A DNA stretch of 64,000 bases from Actinopolymorpha singaporensis (GTDB lineage Bacteria; Actinomycetota; Actinomycetes; Propionibacteriales; Actinopolymorphaceae): contig NZ_LT629732.1 in the NCBI RefSeq assembly GCF_900104745.1, forward strand, positions 1,798,001 through 1,862,000. Reading direction: 5' to 3'. Made by a program: the position numbers and the translations under genes. Positions 51,015 to 59,273 of this stretch are shown one piece after another; the stretch's first letter is position 1; each line of letters starts with the position of its first letter. The notes below the pieces were generated by a model. The model was not told the DNA's origin, made no database searches, and saw only the letters and a program-made list of their open reading frames with translations.

Positions 51015-52184
51015 ATGGACACCGCCGCACTCCAGAGCAGCTGGCAGATCGTCGCGAAGTCCGGCGACGACGTTCCGCTGTTCTTCTACTCCCATCTGTT
51101 CCTGTCCCACCCCGAGCTGCGGGAGATGTTCCCCATCTCGATGGCCGCCCAGCGGGACAAGCTGGTCGGTGCCCTCGGGAGCGTCGTCAGCAGCGTCGAC
51201 CGGATCGAGGAGGTCGTACCCCTCATCCAGCAGCTCGGCCGCGAGCACCGGCGGTTCTCCGTCGTCGCCGAGCACTACGGCGCGGTGGGCGCGTCGCTGC
51301 TGGCCACGCTGAAGCACTTCCTCGGGCCGGCCTGGACGCCTGAGCTCGCCGCCGACTGGTCCGCGGCGTACGGCCTGGTCGCGCGGACGATGGTGGAGGC
51401 CGCGGAGGCGGCCGCCGACACCCCGGCGTGGTGGTCGGCCGACGTGACCGCGATCGAACGCCGCACGCTGGACGTCTCGGTGCTCCGCCTCCAGCCGCAC
51501 GAGCGCTACGACTACCGCGCAGGTCAGTCGTTCGCCATGGAGGTGCCACAGCGCCCGCGGTTGTGGCGTTACTTCAGCCCGGCCAACGCGCCGCGCCGGG
51601 ACGGTTCGATCGAGCTGCATGTCCAGCTCGTCGACGGCGGCCAGGTCAGCACGTCGATCGTCCGGTCCACCAAGGTCGGTGACACGGTGCGGCTCGGTGC
51701 GCCGATCGGCACCGCGCTCACGCTTCCCAACGACATCGCCACCGACCTGCTGATGGTGGCCGGCGGGACCGGGCTCGCGCCGCTGCGTGCGGTCCTCGAA
51801 CAGGTCGACCGGCGCTGGCAGGTCACCGGCGAGGCACCCCGGGTGCACCTGTTCCACGGCGTACGCGTGTCGTGGAGCCTGTACGAGCGGGAACTCCTCA
51901 CCCAGCTGGCACACCGTCCGTGGTTCGACTACACAGAAGTCGTCTCCGACGATCCGTCCTTCCCCGGGGCACGCGGACTGGTCGGCGCGGTGGCGGCGCG
52001 CAGCGGTGACTGGAGGGGGCGCACAGCGCTGGTCTGCGGTTCGCCCGCGATGGTCGAGCACGCCGTCGCCAAGCTGACCGAAGCCGGGGTCACGCGGGAG
52101 CACATCCGTTTCGAGTCCTTCGGGGCGGCGGGGGACGCCAACCAGTCACAGCAGGAACCCGGCAGGCAAGGTGATGGGCAGTGA
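51015..52184 (+). CDS. Flavohemoprotein-like globin/FAD-NAD reductase
   Basis: A 389-residue protein with an N-terminal globin domain (1-135) and a ferredoxin-NADP reductase-like module (140-370). In the globin, Tyr25 (FFYSHLF), Gln46 (AQRDKL) and proximal His78 (GREHRRF) match the positions of Hmp-type flavohemoglobins. In the reductase, LWRYFSPA is the FAD site and VAGGTGLAPLRAVL the pyridine nucleotide site. Expected activity is nitric oxide dioxygenase, converting NO to nitrate with NAD(P)H. It follows the truncated globin gene by 5 bp, and its stop overlaps the DivIVA gene start. Confidence 0.9.
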   Translation: MDTAALQSSWQIVAKSGDDVPLFFYSHLFLSHPELREMFPISMAAQRDKLVGALGSVVSSVDRIEEVVPLIQQLGREHRRFSVVAEHYGAVGASLLATLKHFLGPAWTPELAADWSAAYGLVARTMVEAAEAAADTPAWWSADVTAIERRTLDVSVLRLQPHERYDYRAGQSFAMEVPQRPRLWRYFSPANAPRRDGSIELHVQLVDGGQVSTSIVRSTKVGDTVRLGAPIGTALTLPNDIATDLLMVAGGTGLAPLRAVLEQVDRRWQVTGEAPRVHLFHGVRVSWSLYERELLTQLAHRPWFDYTEVVSDDPSFPGARGLVGAVAARSGDWRGRTALVCGSPAMVEHAVAKLTEAGVTREHIRFESFGAAGDANQSQQEPGRQGDGQ

Positions 52185-52939
52185 GTGACTTCCCGCGTGA
52201 GCCGCGTGCACCCAGGCGGTCGCCGCAGGTGATCCGGTCCGCGACGTTCTCCCAGCGCAGGCGGGGTTTCGACGAGGACGAGGTGCGTGCCTTCCTGGAC
52301 CGCGTCGCGGGCCAGGTCGAGGCCGCCGAGGCCGAGTGTGCCGACCTGCGGGCCGAGGCCGACCGGTTGCGGGCGGAGGTCGACCGCCTGCGGATCGAGC
52401 TTCGGGATCGCGAGGACTCTCCGCCGGAGGTCAACGAACGCGCGGTCGCGTTGTTCAGCCAGGCGCAGCAGGTCGCCGACCGGTTGGTCGAGGAGGCTGT
52501 CCAGCACGCCCGTGACCTGATGTCGGCGGCGCGTTCGCAGGAGCGGGAAATCATACAGCGGGCACACGAGGCGGCGGAGGCCGCCGCGCGTGAGGCGGGT
52601 GCACGGTCGCCCGGCGGAGCGGCGGGCCACGGCGGGTCCGGATACGACGTTCCGGTGTCGGAGATCGAGTACGTCCGCACGTTCGCCCGGGTCGCACAGG
52701 TGCAGTTCCGGTCGGTGCTGGAGGCGTTGAGCGAACAGGTCGACCGCCTCGGTCAGGTGCCCGACCTGCCCGAGGGACGCCGGTCGCACCGGCCCGCCGA
52801 CGTGTCGTGGCAGCTCGAGGCCGGCCCGGTCGAGGCCGGGCCCGGTGAGTCGGCCCGCATCGAGTACGCCCGGGACGAACTCGACGGAGACGGGCCCCAC
52901 CCGGGTGACCGGCGCTGGAGCGAGCTCGGCCTGGGGTGA
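52181..52939 (+). CDS. DivIVA-domain coiled-coil protein
   Basis: A 252-residue protein with an N-terminal DivIVA domain: VIRSATFSQRRRGFDEDEVRAFLDRVAGQVEAAE corresponds to the lipid-binding hairpin and start of the coiled coil, which runs to about residue 75; a second helical region covers 85-140. The C-terminal 100 residues are less ordered. DivIVA/Wag31 proteins mark curved membranes and direct polar growth. This paralogue is too short and too divergent to be the essential Wag31. GTG 52181 overlaps the flavohemoprotein stop (GTGA), so the three genes are one operon, an unexpected pairing of NO defence and a polarity protein. Confidence 0.88.
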   Translation: MSDFPREPRAPRRSPQVIRSATFSQRRRGFDEDEVRAFLDRVAGQVEAAEAECADLRAEADRLRAEVDRLRIELRDREDSPPEVNERAVALFSQAQQVADRLVEEAVQHARDLMSAARSQEREIIQRAHEAAEAAAREAGARSPGGAAGHGGSGYDVPVSEIEYVRTFARVAQVQFRSVLEALSEQVDRLGQVPDLPEGRRSHRPADVSWQLEAGPVEAGPGESARIEYARDELDGDGPHPGDRRWSELGLG

Positions 52940-53069
52940 CACCGCACCCGCAGCGTGGGGGACACGTGGCCGGAACCGCCCGACATGGGGCCGCACCCGT
53001 TGACCCGCGTCCACCCGGCCGCTGAGGTGAAGTCGTCCGTCCGACGACGCGCGAACCTCGGGAGCCGAC

Positions 53070-54317
53070 ATGACTCACGCCGCGACGACCACCTCCACCA
53101 GGCAGCGCAGACGCAGAGCCGGGCCGGCCAGGCTCACGGCGTTGGCGGCGAGCGGGCTCGGCCTGCTGCTCGGCACGGGCGCACTGCTCGGCGCCGGTCC
53201 GTCCGCGGCGGCTGCGCCTTCCGGCCCCTCCGCCGCCGGCCCGTCCGCTGCCGGCCCGGGGACGGCGCACTGCTCGCTCACCGGCCGGCACTGGACCGCG
53301 CAGGCCCGGGTCGACCGTGCCCGCACCGAGCGGTTCGCGGCGTACGGCAACAGCGGCGTCGGCTGGACCGGCGGTGACAGCACCTACTCCGTGCCGCTGC
53401 CCGCGCACCGCACCGCGTGGTTGTTCTCCGACACGTTCTGGGGGCCGGTGAACGCCGACCTCAGCCGTCCCACGACCGTGCCGTTCCTCAACAACTCGTT
53501 CGTGGTCGAGCGCGGCGGGGACCTGCGTACGGTCGCCGGCGGCACGCCGGAGGCACCCGACTCGCTGGTTCCGCCGGACGAGCCGGGCACGTGGAACTGG
53601 CTGGGCGCGGGTCAGGCGACGCCTGCGTCGCTTGACGTGATGTTCCTCGAGTTCGGCCGCACCGGATCGGGGCCGTTGGACTTCGCCTGGCGGGAGAACA
53701 AGCTCGGCCGGTTCGACCCGGACACCCTGCGGCCGCGTGAGGTCGTTCCGATGCCGTCGGCGGCCGGCGTGCAGTGGGCGTCCTGGCTGCTGCGTTCGGG
53801 CGGATTCACCTACGTGTACGGCGTGGAGGACCTCGGCCTGACGAAGTACATGCACCTGGCGCGGGTGCGCGGCACCGACCTCGCCAGCGGGAGGTGGGAG
53901 TACTGGACTGGCAGCTCCTGGTCGCCCACCGAAACCGACTCGGCCCGGGTGATGCCGGGAGTCGCCAACGAGTACAGCGTTTCCCGCTGGCACGACGGCT
54001 ACCTGCTGGTCACCCACGACACCCGCGAGCTGTTCAGCTCACGCATTCTTGCCTACGTGGGCTGCTCGCCGACCGGGCCGTTCACCGAGGCCGCCACGCT
54101 CTACACGACCCCGGAGACGGGTGCTGCCGGTTCGTACGCCGACGCCGACATCTTCACCTACAACGCGCACGAGCACCCGGACCTTCGCCGCGGCGACCGC
54201 CTGCTGGTGACGTACAACGTCAACAGTCTCGACCCGAACGCCGACCTGTACGACGACGTGACGATCTACCGTCCGCGGTTCGTCGAGGTGAAGCTGGTGC
54301 CCGGGCGACACCGCTGA
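53070..54317 (+). CDS. Secreted DUF4185-type protein
   Basis: A 415-residue exported protein. Residues 1-50 carry an Arg-rich N-region and a hydrophobic stretch ending AAAAPS, a Sec or Tat-type signal. An Ala/Gly/Pro/Ser-rich spacer follows, then a beta-rich domain of the DUF4185 type with TAWLFSDTFWG, FVYGVEDLG-like (TYVYGVEDLG) and NEYSVSRWHDGYLLVTHD blades, suggesting a five-bladed propeller related to glycosidases. No catalytic residues are assigned. A strong inverted-repeat terminator follows. Confidence 0.8.
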   Translation: MTHAATTTSTRQRRRRAGPARLTALAASGLGLLLGTGALLGAGPSAAAAPSGPSAAGPSAAGPGTAHCSLTGRHWTAQARVDRARTERFAAYGNSGVGWTGGDSTYSVPLPAHRTAWLFSDTFWGPVNADLSRPTTVPFLNNSFVVERGGDLRTVAGGTPEAPDSLVPPDEPGTWNWLGAGQATPASLDVMFLEFGRTGSGPLDFAWRENKLGRFDPDTLRPREVVPMPSAAGVQWASWLLRSGGFTYVYGVEDLGLTKYMHLARVRGTDLASGRWEYWTGSSWSPTETDSARVMPGVANEYSVSRWHDGYLLVTHDTRELFSSRILAYVGCSPTGPFTEAATLYTTPETGAAGSYADADIFTYNAHEHPDLRRGDRLLVTYNVNSLDPNADLYDDVTIYRPRFVEVKLVPGRHR

Positions 54318-54335
54318 GGACCGAGAGCCCCCCAA

Positions 54336-54378
54336 AACAAGGGGGTTCCCGGTGCGGTCACACCGGGAACCCCTTGTT
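54336..54378. terminator. Bidirectional terminator
   Basis: AACAAGGGGGTTCCCGGTG (54336-54354) pairs with CACCGGGAACCCCTTGTT (54361-54378) over about 18 bp, with one bulged G and a 6-nt loop. It lies between the convergent DUF4185 and phospholipase genes, with A-rich sequence before and T-rich sequence at its end. Confidence 0.88.
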
Positions 54379-54426
54379 CTGCTCGACATTCCGCGTGGTT
54401 CAGTCGGCCTGTTCAGCCGGCCTGGT

Positions 54427-56127
54427 TCAGGCGCCGTGGTCGCCCTTCGCCGGCTGCCCGGTCACCGGGTCCAGCAGCAGCGGACGCAGATCGCGGTGCC
54501 GCCAGTCGAACATCGCGTCCAGGCTGTTCGCCAGGGTGTCGAACGACGCCTTGTCGATCGCGGCGCCGGATGCCTCACCGAGCCGCTGACCACCGAGCCA
54601 GTTGTCCTCCACGAACCGCAGGACGGAGGTCTGGTCGGTGATGGTGCCGTCGACGAAGTTGCGCTTGGCGTACGGCGAGAGCACCAGCAGCGGCAACCTG
54701 GGACCGTAACCACACCTGGCCTGGTAGCCACCCATCGGCTCGGCCGTCCCGCACTGACCGGGCGCGTTCAGCGCGTCCTGGTCGGTCTGCGAGGCGTTCA
54801 CGATCGGCGGCACCACGTGGTCGTACCACCCGTCGCTGTCGTCGTAGGCGATGACGACCGCGGTCGACGCCCAGTCGCGCGACTTCTGCAGCTTGTTCAC
54901 GACGTTCACCACGAACTGCTGCTCGTCCAGCGGGTCGGAGTACCCCGCGTGCCCGTCCTGGTAGTTGGCCGCCTTGAGGAAGCTCACCGCGGGCAGGTTG
55001 CCGTTGCCCAGGGCGTCGTACCAGTCGGTCATGTCGTACTGGTGGTTCGCCTGGTCCTGCTTGCCCACCATGTCCACGCTGGTCGGCGGGAGGTGGTGCG
55101 GATTGGCGGTGGACTTGTAGTACTGGAAGGGCTCGTGGTGCGGGTTGTAGTCACCGGTGAAGCCCGCCTCGCCGGTGTAGCCGAGGGCGGCGCCGATCGG
55201 GTGCTTCGCGGTGCACTGGGCGGTCTTGCCGAACTCCTGGTCATACGTCGAGGAGTCGGTGTAGGACTGCGGCCGGAACCCGCCCTGGAACCAGCCCCAG
55301 GTCACGTACTGCTTGTTGAGCATGTCGCCCACGTTCGAGCCCGACATCACCGCGAGGTTGTGGGACGCGTTGGAGCAGTCGTCCCAGGCCGGGTCGGGGT
55401 CGTTGATCATGGTGCCCACGCCGTCGGCGTTCGGTGCGATCACGACGTACGGGTCCGGTGTGGCGGTCTTCCTGCGGTCCGCACCCACGGAGTAGATGCC
55501 GGAGGTCTGCCCGGACACCAGGTTGACCGCGCCGGGTGAGGAGGGACCGAAGTTGGTGTCGAAGGAGTTGTCGCTCATGGCGAACCGCTGGGCGTAGTTC
55601 CAGTACGCCGTCACGGTGTTGCCGTCGTAGTAGTCGAGCACCTGCGTCGGCGAGGAGTAGTGCTTGGGGTCCTTGCACGTCCGGTTGGTCGCAGGCACGA
55701 ACTGGTCCATCAGCCCACGGTCGACCGCGACCTGCTCGTCCTTGTAGTTGTGGTCCATGTCGCAGGTCAGTGCCTGGTCGCGGCCCAGCCGCGTGGGGTT
55801 GACCTGGTGCCCGTCCATGACGTTCGGGTTGTGGTTGAGGAGCAGGGGGCTGAGGCCGTTCACCGTGGGGGTTCCGGGTGCGGCGTGGAACGCCGGCTCG
55901 ACCGCGGGGTTCGCGGCGTTGGGATAGGTGCCGAAGTAGTGGTCGAACGACACGTTCTCGCCGAAGATCACCACAAGGTGCTTGATGGGCGTCGCCGTCT
56001 TGGCGCCCGGTCCGTCGAGGGGCCCGTTCCCCGTCCCGTTCGCCTGTGCCGGCGCCATCGTGCCGGCCGCCAGGAACGCGGCGGCCGCGACCGCGGCTCC
56101 CGCTCCGGCGATTCGTCTGACTCGCAT
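54427..56127 (-). CDS. Secreted phospholipase C/acid phosphatase-type phosphoesterase
   Basis: A 566-residue exported phosphoesterase of the alkaline-phosphatase-like fold. The signal peptide covers residues 1-38 (RRIAGAG...AQA). The metal-binding start is PIKHLVVIFGENVSFDHYFGTYP, where E, N and Thr/Ser-type residues form the active site; GPSSPGAVNLVSGQTSG, MTDWYDALGNGNLPAVSFLK and IAYDDSDGWYDHVVPP are further family blocks. Members hydrolyse phosphatidylcholine or other phosphodiesters and are often induced by phosphate starvation. GGAGGG precedes ATG 56127. A PHO-box-like repeat lies upstream. Confidence 0.9.
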   Translation of the reverse strand: MRVRRIAGAGAAVAAAAFLAAGTMAPAQANGTGNGPLDGPGAKTATPIKHLVVIFGENVSFDHYFGTYPNAANPAVEPAFHAAPGTPTVNGLSPLLLNHNPNVMDGHQVNPTRLGRDQALTCDMDHNYKDEQVAVDRGLMDQFVPATNRTCKDPKHYSSPTQVLDYYDGNTVTAYWNYAQRFAMSDNSFDTNFGPSSPGAVNLVSGQTSGIYSVGADRRKTATPDPYVVIAPNADGVGTMINDPDPAWDDCSNASHNLAVMSGSNVGDMLNKQYVTWGWFQGGFRPQSYTDSSTYDQEFGKTAQCTAKHPIGAALGYTGEAGFTGDYNPHHEPFQYYKSTANPHHLPPTSVDMVGKQDQANHQYDMTDWYDALGNGNLPAVSFLKAANYQDGHAGYSDPLDEQQFVVNVVNKLQKSRDWASTAVVIAYDDSDGWYDHVVPPIVNASQTDQDALNAPGQCGTAEPMGGYQARCGYGPRLPLLVLSPYAKRNFVDGTITDQTSVLRFVEDNWLGGQRLGEASGAAIDKASFDTLANSLDAMFDWRHRDLRPLLLDPVTGQPAKGDHGA

Positions 56128-56195
56128 GCGTGCCCTCCACTCAGCAGCCGTACGTGAGACGTACGCGACGGCGATCATCCGGTGCCCGCCTGGGA

Positions 56196-56228
56196 ATGAG
56201 CTGACCTCCGGTGAAACGTCGAGCGAAC
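56196..56228 (-). promoter_or_regulatory. Candidate PHO box before the phospholipase gene
   Basis: On the minus strand three consecutive 11-mers read GTTCGCTCGAC, GTTTCACCGGA and GGTCAGCTCAT. The first and third match the 7-base streptomycete PHO-box core GTTCACC at 5 of 7 positions and the second at 4 of 7. The site is about 70-100 bp upstream of the start codon. Confidence 0.4.
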
Positions 56229-56310
56229 AGTCGGCGTGACTGTAGGCGTCCCGGCGCGGCCTGACTACGGATCTTCGCCGAGTGGCCGCTATCGGGCGGC
56301 CCGCCCGCGG

Positions 56311-56373
56311 CCGGTGGGTCCCGGTGGGTCCCGGTGGTCCCGGTGGGGTCCAGTGGGTCCCGGTGGCTCCGGT
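56311..56373. repeat. 10-bp tandem array before phosphotransferase gene
   Basis: Six to seven degenerate copies of CCGGTGGGTC (variants CCGGTGGTC, CCGGTGGGGTC, CAGTGGGTC, CCGGTGGCTC), ending 35 bp before the start codon at 56409. The remaining intergenic sequence 56128-56310 holds only the PHO-box candidate. Confidence 0.75.
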
Positions 56374-56408
56374 ACTGTCACTGCGGCTCGGCGGGAAGGG
56401 TGGGTGCG

Positions 56409-57398
56409 ATGACGAACACCGAGGTGCATCTGTACGAGGCGATGGGCGAACGCCTGCCGGACGCGGAGGTCGCGGCCGCGGTGCGGACGCAGGTGGGTGC
56501 GCCGGTCGACGCGGTCCGGCCGCTCGCCGGGTTCGTCGGCAACCAGGACTTCCTCGTCACCACAGGCCGCGGCGACTTCGTGCTCAAGGCCGGAGACGCC
56601 CACGCGGTGGTGTCCGAGGCGTGGGCGTGCGAGCGAGTCCGCGCGGTGGGTGTGCCGGTGCCGGAGGTGGTGGCCGTCGACGCGGACCGGAACACGCTGG
56701 CCCTGCCGTACCTGCTGATGCGCCGCCTGCCCGGCGCTCCGGTCGACGATGTCGACGACGCGGACGCCGCGCTGGAGACGGCCGGACGGTGGCTGCGTGC
56801 GGTGCACGAGATCGAGGTCGAGGGGTACGGCCTGCTCACCGCGTCCGGCCGCGGCGGGCCGGGGGAACGCGGCGGGCCGCCGGCTCAGGTGCACGGGCGG
56901 GAGTCGACGTGGGCCGACGTCGTCGCCCGTCCGCTGGCCGAGCTCCCCGCCCTGGTGGCGGAGAAGATTCTGGACGAGCCGCTGGCCGAGCGGGTGCGGT
57001 CGGCATTCGCCGCCGACGCCGGCCTGCTGGCGTACGGGACCGGTGGTGGGAGCGGCAGGGACGGCGACCGTCGCGGCGTACTCCTGCACGCGGACCTGCA
57101 TCCGCGGCACGTGTTCGCCGAGCGGGGCCGGCTGACCGGCATCATCGACTGGGGAGACGCGACCGTCGGCGACCCGGCGTACGAGTTCGGCCGCTACTCA
57201 CGGGCCGGCGACGCCTCGCTCGCACTCGTCCTGCGTGGCTACCAGCCCGACCGGGACGCGGAGTTCGACCGCCGGATCGTGCTCTACCGTGTGCTGTGGT
57301 CGTTGTACGCGCTGGTCTGGGAACATGCCGCCGGCGGCGACTGGTTCGCGGGCCACGTGCAGGCCGTACGAGACGGCCTGCACGCGCTCGACGCCTGA
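56409..57398 (+). CDS. Aminoglycoside phosphotransferase-fold kinase
   Basis: A 329-residue kinase-like protein of the APH family. The catalytic loop is LLHADLHPRHVFAE (HxD with the usual metal-binding Asn replaced by His), and the metal-binding DFG-equivalent is GIIDWGDATVGDPAYEFGRY. The N-lobe has FVLKAGDAHAVVSEAWACE with the ATP-contacting lysine. It could phosphorylate an antibiotic, sugar or other alcohol; macrolide phosphotransferases share these motifs, but resistance cannot be claimed. GGAAGG precedes ATG 56409. Its end is 13 bp from the convergent TPR gene. Confidence 0.83.
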   Translation: MTNTEVHLYEAMGERLPDAEVAAAVRTQVGAPVDAVRPLAGFVGNQDFLVTTGRGDFVLKAGDAHAVVSEAWACERVRAVGVPVPEVVAVDADRNTLALPYLLMRRLPGAPVDDVDDADAALETAGRWLRAVHEIEVEGYGLLTASGRGGPGERGGPPAQVHGRESTWADVVARPLAELPALVAEKILDEPLAERVRSAFAADAGLLAYGTGGGSGRDGDRRGVLLHADLHPRHVFAERGRLTGIIDWGDATVGDPAYEFGRYSRAGDASLALVLRGYQPDRDAEFDRRIVLYRVLWSLYALVWEHAAGGDWFAGHVQAVRDGLHALDA

Positions 57399-57411
57399 AC
57401 GGACAGGTGCG

Positions 57412-57660
57412 TCAGGTGCTCGGCGTGGTGCTCGGTTTGGCGCTCGGCGTGGTGCTCGGTTTGGCGCTCGGCGTGGTGCTCGGTTTGGCGCTCGGCGTGG
57501 TGCTCGGTTTGGTGCTCGGTGTGGTGCTCGGTGTGGTGCTCGGTGTGGTGCTCGGTGTGGTGCTCGGTGTGGTGCTCGGTGTGGTGCTCGGTGTGGTGCT
57601 CGGTGTGGTGCTCGGTTTGGCGCTCGGCGTGGTGCTCGGTTTGGCGCTCGGCTTGGTGCT
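57412..57660. repeat. 12-bp minisatellite, about 21 units
   Basis: A 249-bp block of GGTGCTCGGTGT and variants (GGTGCTCGGCGT, GGCGCTCGGTTT) encodes, on the minus strand, about 20 tetrapeptides of the PSTT or PSAK type at the C-terminus of the TPR protein. Higher-order 24-bp units occur at both ends of the block. Confidence 0.92.
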
Positions 57661-58977
57661 AGGCCCGGCCTTCAGGTCCTGCAGGGCCTTGCGCGCCAGC
57701 GGCGCCTGCAGCGGTGAGAAGCGCGGGTTCAGCTTCAGCGCCTCGGTCAGCAGTTCGCGAGCGCGGGCAGTGTTGCCGACTCCCCGTTCGATCATGCCCC
57801 GGTGGTAGAGGAAGTTCGCGTCCTTGTAGCCGGTGCGGGCGGCGTAGTTGGCGAACGGCACCGCCTCCTTGTCCTGGCCCGAGACGTGCAGTGCCCACGC
57901 GACCGCGTCCGCCACCTCGATGCTGTGCCGCTTCTTCCACTCGGCCTTCGCGAGCCGGAGCGCCAGTTGGTGCTTGCCGTGGTCGGCGGCGAAGTTGGCC
58001 AGGTCCATGGTCACCCGGACGCCGTTGTCGCTGGCGATGGTCTGCCACGTACTCACCACGTCGTATTGGTTGGAGGCGCTGACGGTCTTGCCGGCGGCGG
58101 TGTACAGGTCGCCGAGTTCGGCGACGTACTCCGGCTCCGGAACTCGCTGGGCGAGGTCGCGGTACCAGCGGATCGCGGTCGTGAGCCGGCCCTGGGTGTA
58201 CAGCGCCTGTGCCGTGCCGGCCACCGCCGGCGGGTACGTCGGGTCGATCCGACGCGCCTCGCGGTAGGCGTTGGCGGCGGCGGTGAAGTCACCTTGCCGG
58301 AGGGCGAGGTCGCCCTGGGCGGTGAAGACCTGGAGCCGGTCGGTCCGGGCGGTGGCGAGTTCCCCCGCGCGGATGAGCAGCATCTTTGCCCGGGCAGGGT
58401 TCCCGCTGAGCTCTGACAGCCGGGCAAGCCGGATCACCGCACCCGCCGAGGGGTCCAGGGCGTACAACTCCTTCGCCGAGAGCAGGGCCTCGTCGTAGCG
58501 GCCGAGTTTGATCAGCGCATCGATCCGCAGCAGGTTGCTGCTCTGGTCACGGGCGTTGACCGACAGCGCCTGGTCGGCCCAGCTGATCGCGCCGCCGAAG
58601 TCGTTGCGCAGGTACGCGAGTTCGGCCCGGCCCCGCAGGGCGACGTCGTTGTAGTCGGACTCGATCCGCAGCGAGTTCGACAGTGCCCGGTCGGCCTGGG
58701 TGTAGAGAGTGTGGTCGACGGTGGCCTGGCCCTGGTCGATCAACGCCACCCCGAGCTGCGCCCAGCCCAGGTAGTCCCGGGGCTGCCGGCGCAGGTGGTC
58801 CTGGAGCTGGCCGATGCTCGCGTTGGGAGGGGCCAGGGCGACCGGCCCCTCGTCGAGTGCGCGCGGGGGGCTCGGCGGGGGAGTGTGATTGTCCCGGCCG
58901 AAATAGAGCACCAGTCCGAGCGTCATCGTGAGTGCGGTCATGAATGTGCCCACCACGATGAGAAGCCGTATTCGCAT
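57412..58977 (-). CDS. Membrane-anchored TPR protein with PST-repeat tail
   Basis: A 521-residue protein. Residues 5-25 form one membrane helix, so most of the protein is probably outside the membrane. Residues 55-430 contain TPR-like helical pairs (DYLGWAQLGVALIDQGQ, LRGRAELAYLRNDFGGAISWADQALS, ALFTQGRLTTAIRWYRDLAQ-type). The last 85 residues are about 20 repeats of PSTT and PSAK, a rigid Pro/Ser/Thr/Lys tail that could cross the cell wall or be glycosylated. ATG 58977 lacks a convincing Shine-Dalgarno. I do not recognise a specific function; TPR domains bind protein partners. Confidence 0.82.
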   Translation of the reverse strand: MRIRLLIVVGTFMTALTMTLGLVLYFGRDNHTPPPSPPRALDEGPVALAPPNASIGQLQDHLRRQPRDYLGWAQLGVALIDQGQATVDHTLYTQADRALSNSLRIESDYNDVALRGRAELAYLRNDFGGAISWADQALSVNARDQSSNLLRIDALIKLGRYDEALLSAKELYALDPSAGAVIRLARLSELSGNPARAKMLLIRAGELATARTDRLQVFTAQGDLALRQGDFTAAANAYREARRIDPTYPPAVAGTAQALYTQGRLTTAIRWYRDLAQRVPEPEYVAELGDLYTAAGKTVSASNQYDVVSTWQTIASDNGVRVTMDLANFAADHGKHQLALRLAKAEWKKRHSIEVADAVAWALHVSGQDKEAVPFANYAARTGYKDANFLYHRGMIERGVGNTARARELLTEALKLNPRFSPLQAPLARKALQDLKAGPSTKPSAKPSTTPSAKPSTTPSTTPSTTPSTTPSTTPSTTPSTTPSTTPSTKPSTTPSAKPSTTPSAKPSTTPSAKPSTTPST

Positions 58978-59168
58978 GGCGCTTCTACCCCCGGTCTTTC
59001 TGTGGTACGGCGGGCTTTGTTCGCGTTCGCCGACGGGCTGCCGATACCCGTCCGCAGATTGACGGAAGCGATCGGGAGCGGGTGAATCGGCAATGTCGCG
59101 AATCCCGACCGGCACGAAATCGACACCGCAAAAGCCATGCTTCGAAAACGGAAATGCACACTATTTCC

Positions 59169-59258
59169 GCCCTGCCGGGCGAAAAAGCCCTGCCGGGCGA
59201 AAAAGCCCTGGGCGGCGAAAAAGCCCTGCCCGGCGAAAAAGCCCTGCCCGGTGAAACG
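59169..59258 (-). repeat. Five 18-bp tandem repeats with hairpin and T5 in each unit
   Basis: Units at 59169-59186, 59187-59204, 59205-59222, 59223-59240 and 59241-59258, plus-strand consensus GCCCTGCCGGGCGAAAAA. Read on the minus strand, units start 15 nt after the stop codon of the gene at 59274-59969, and each GC-rich dyad is followed by TTTTT. This may be a multi-copy terminator. The remaining gap 58978-59168 has lower GC and no clear element. Confidence 0.8.
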
Positions 59259-59273
59259 CGAAGGCGGTTTTGG

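Noticed and set aside
57412-57660. Repeat block considered as a CRISPR array
   Set aside because: Units are contiguous 12-mers without spacers, no cas genes are nearby, and the block is in frame in the TPR gene.
59169-59258. 18-bp repeats considered as CRISPR or coding repeats (LPGEKA on the plus strand)
   Set aside because: There are no spacers, and the plus-strand frame continues into sequence antisense to a real gene without a plausible protein.
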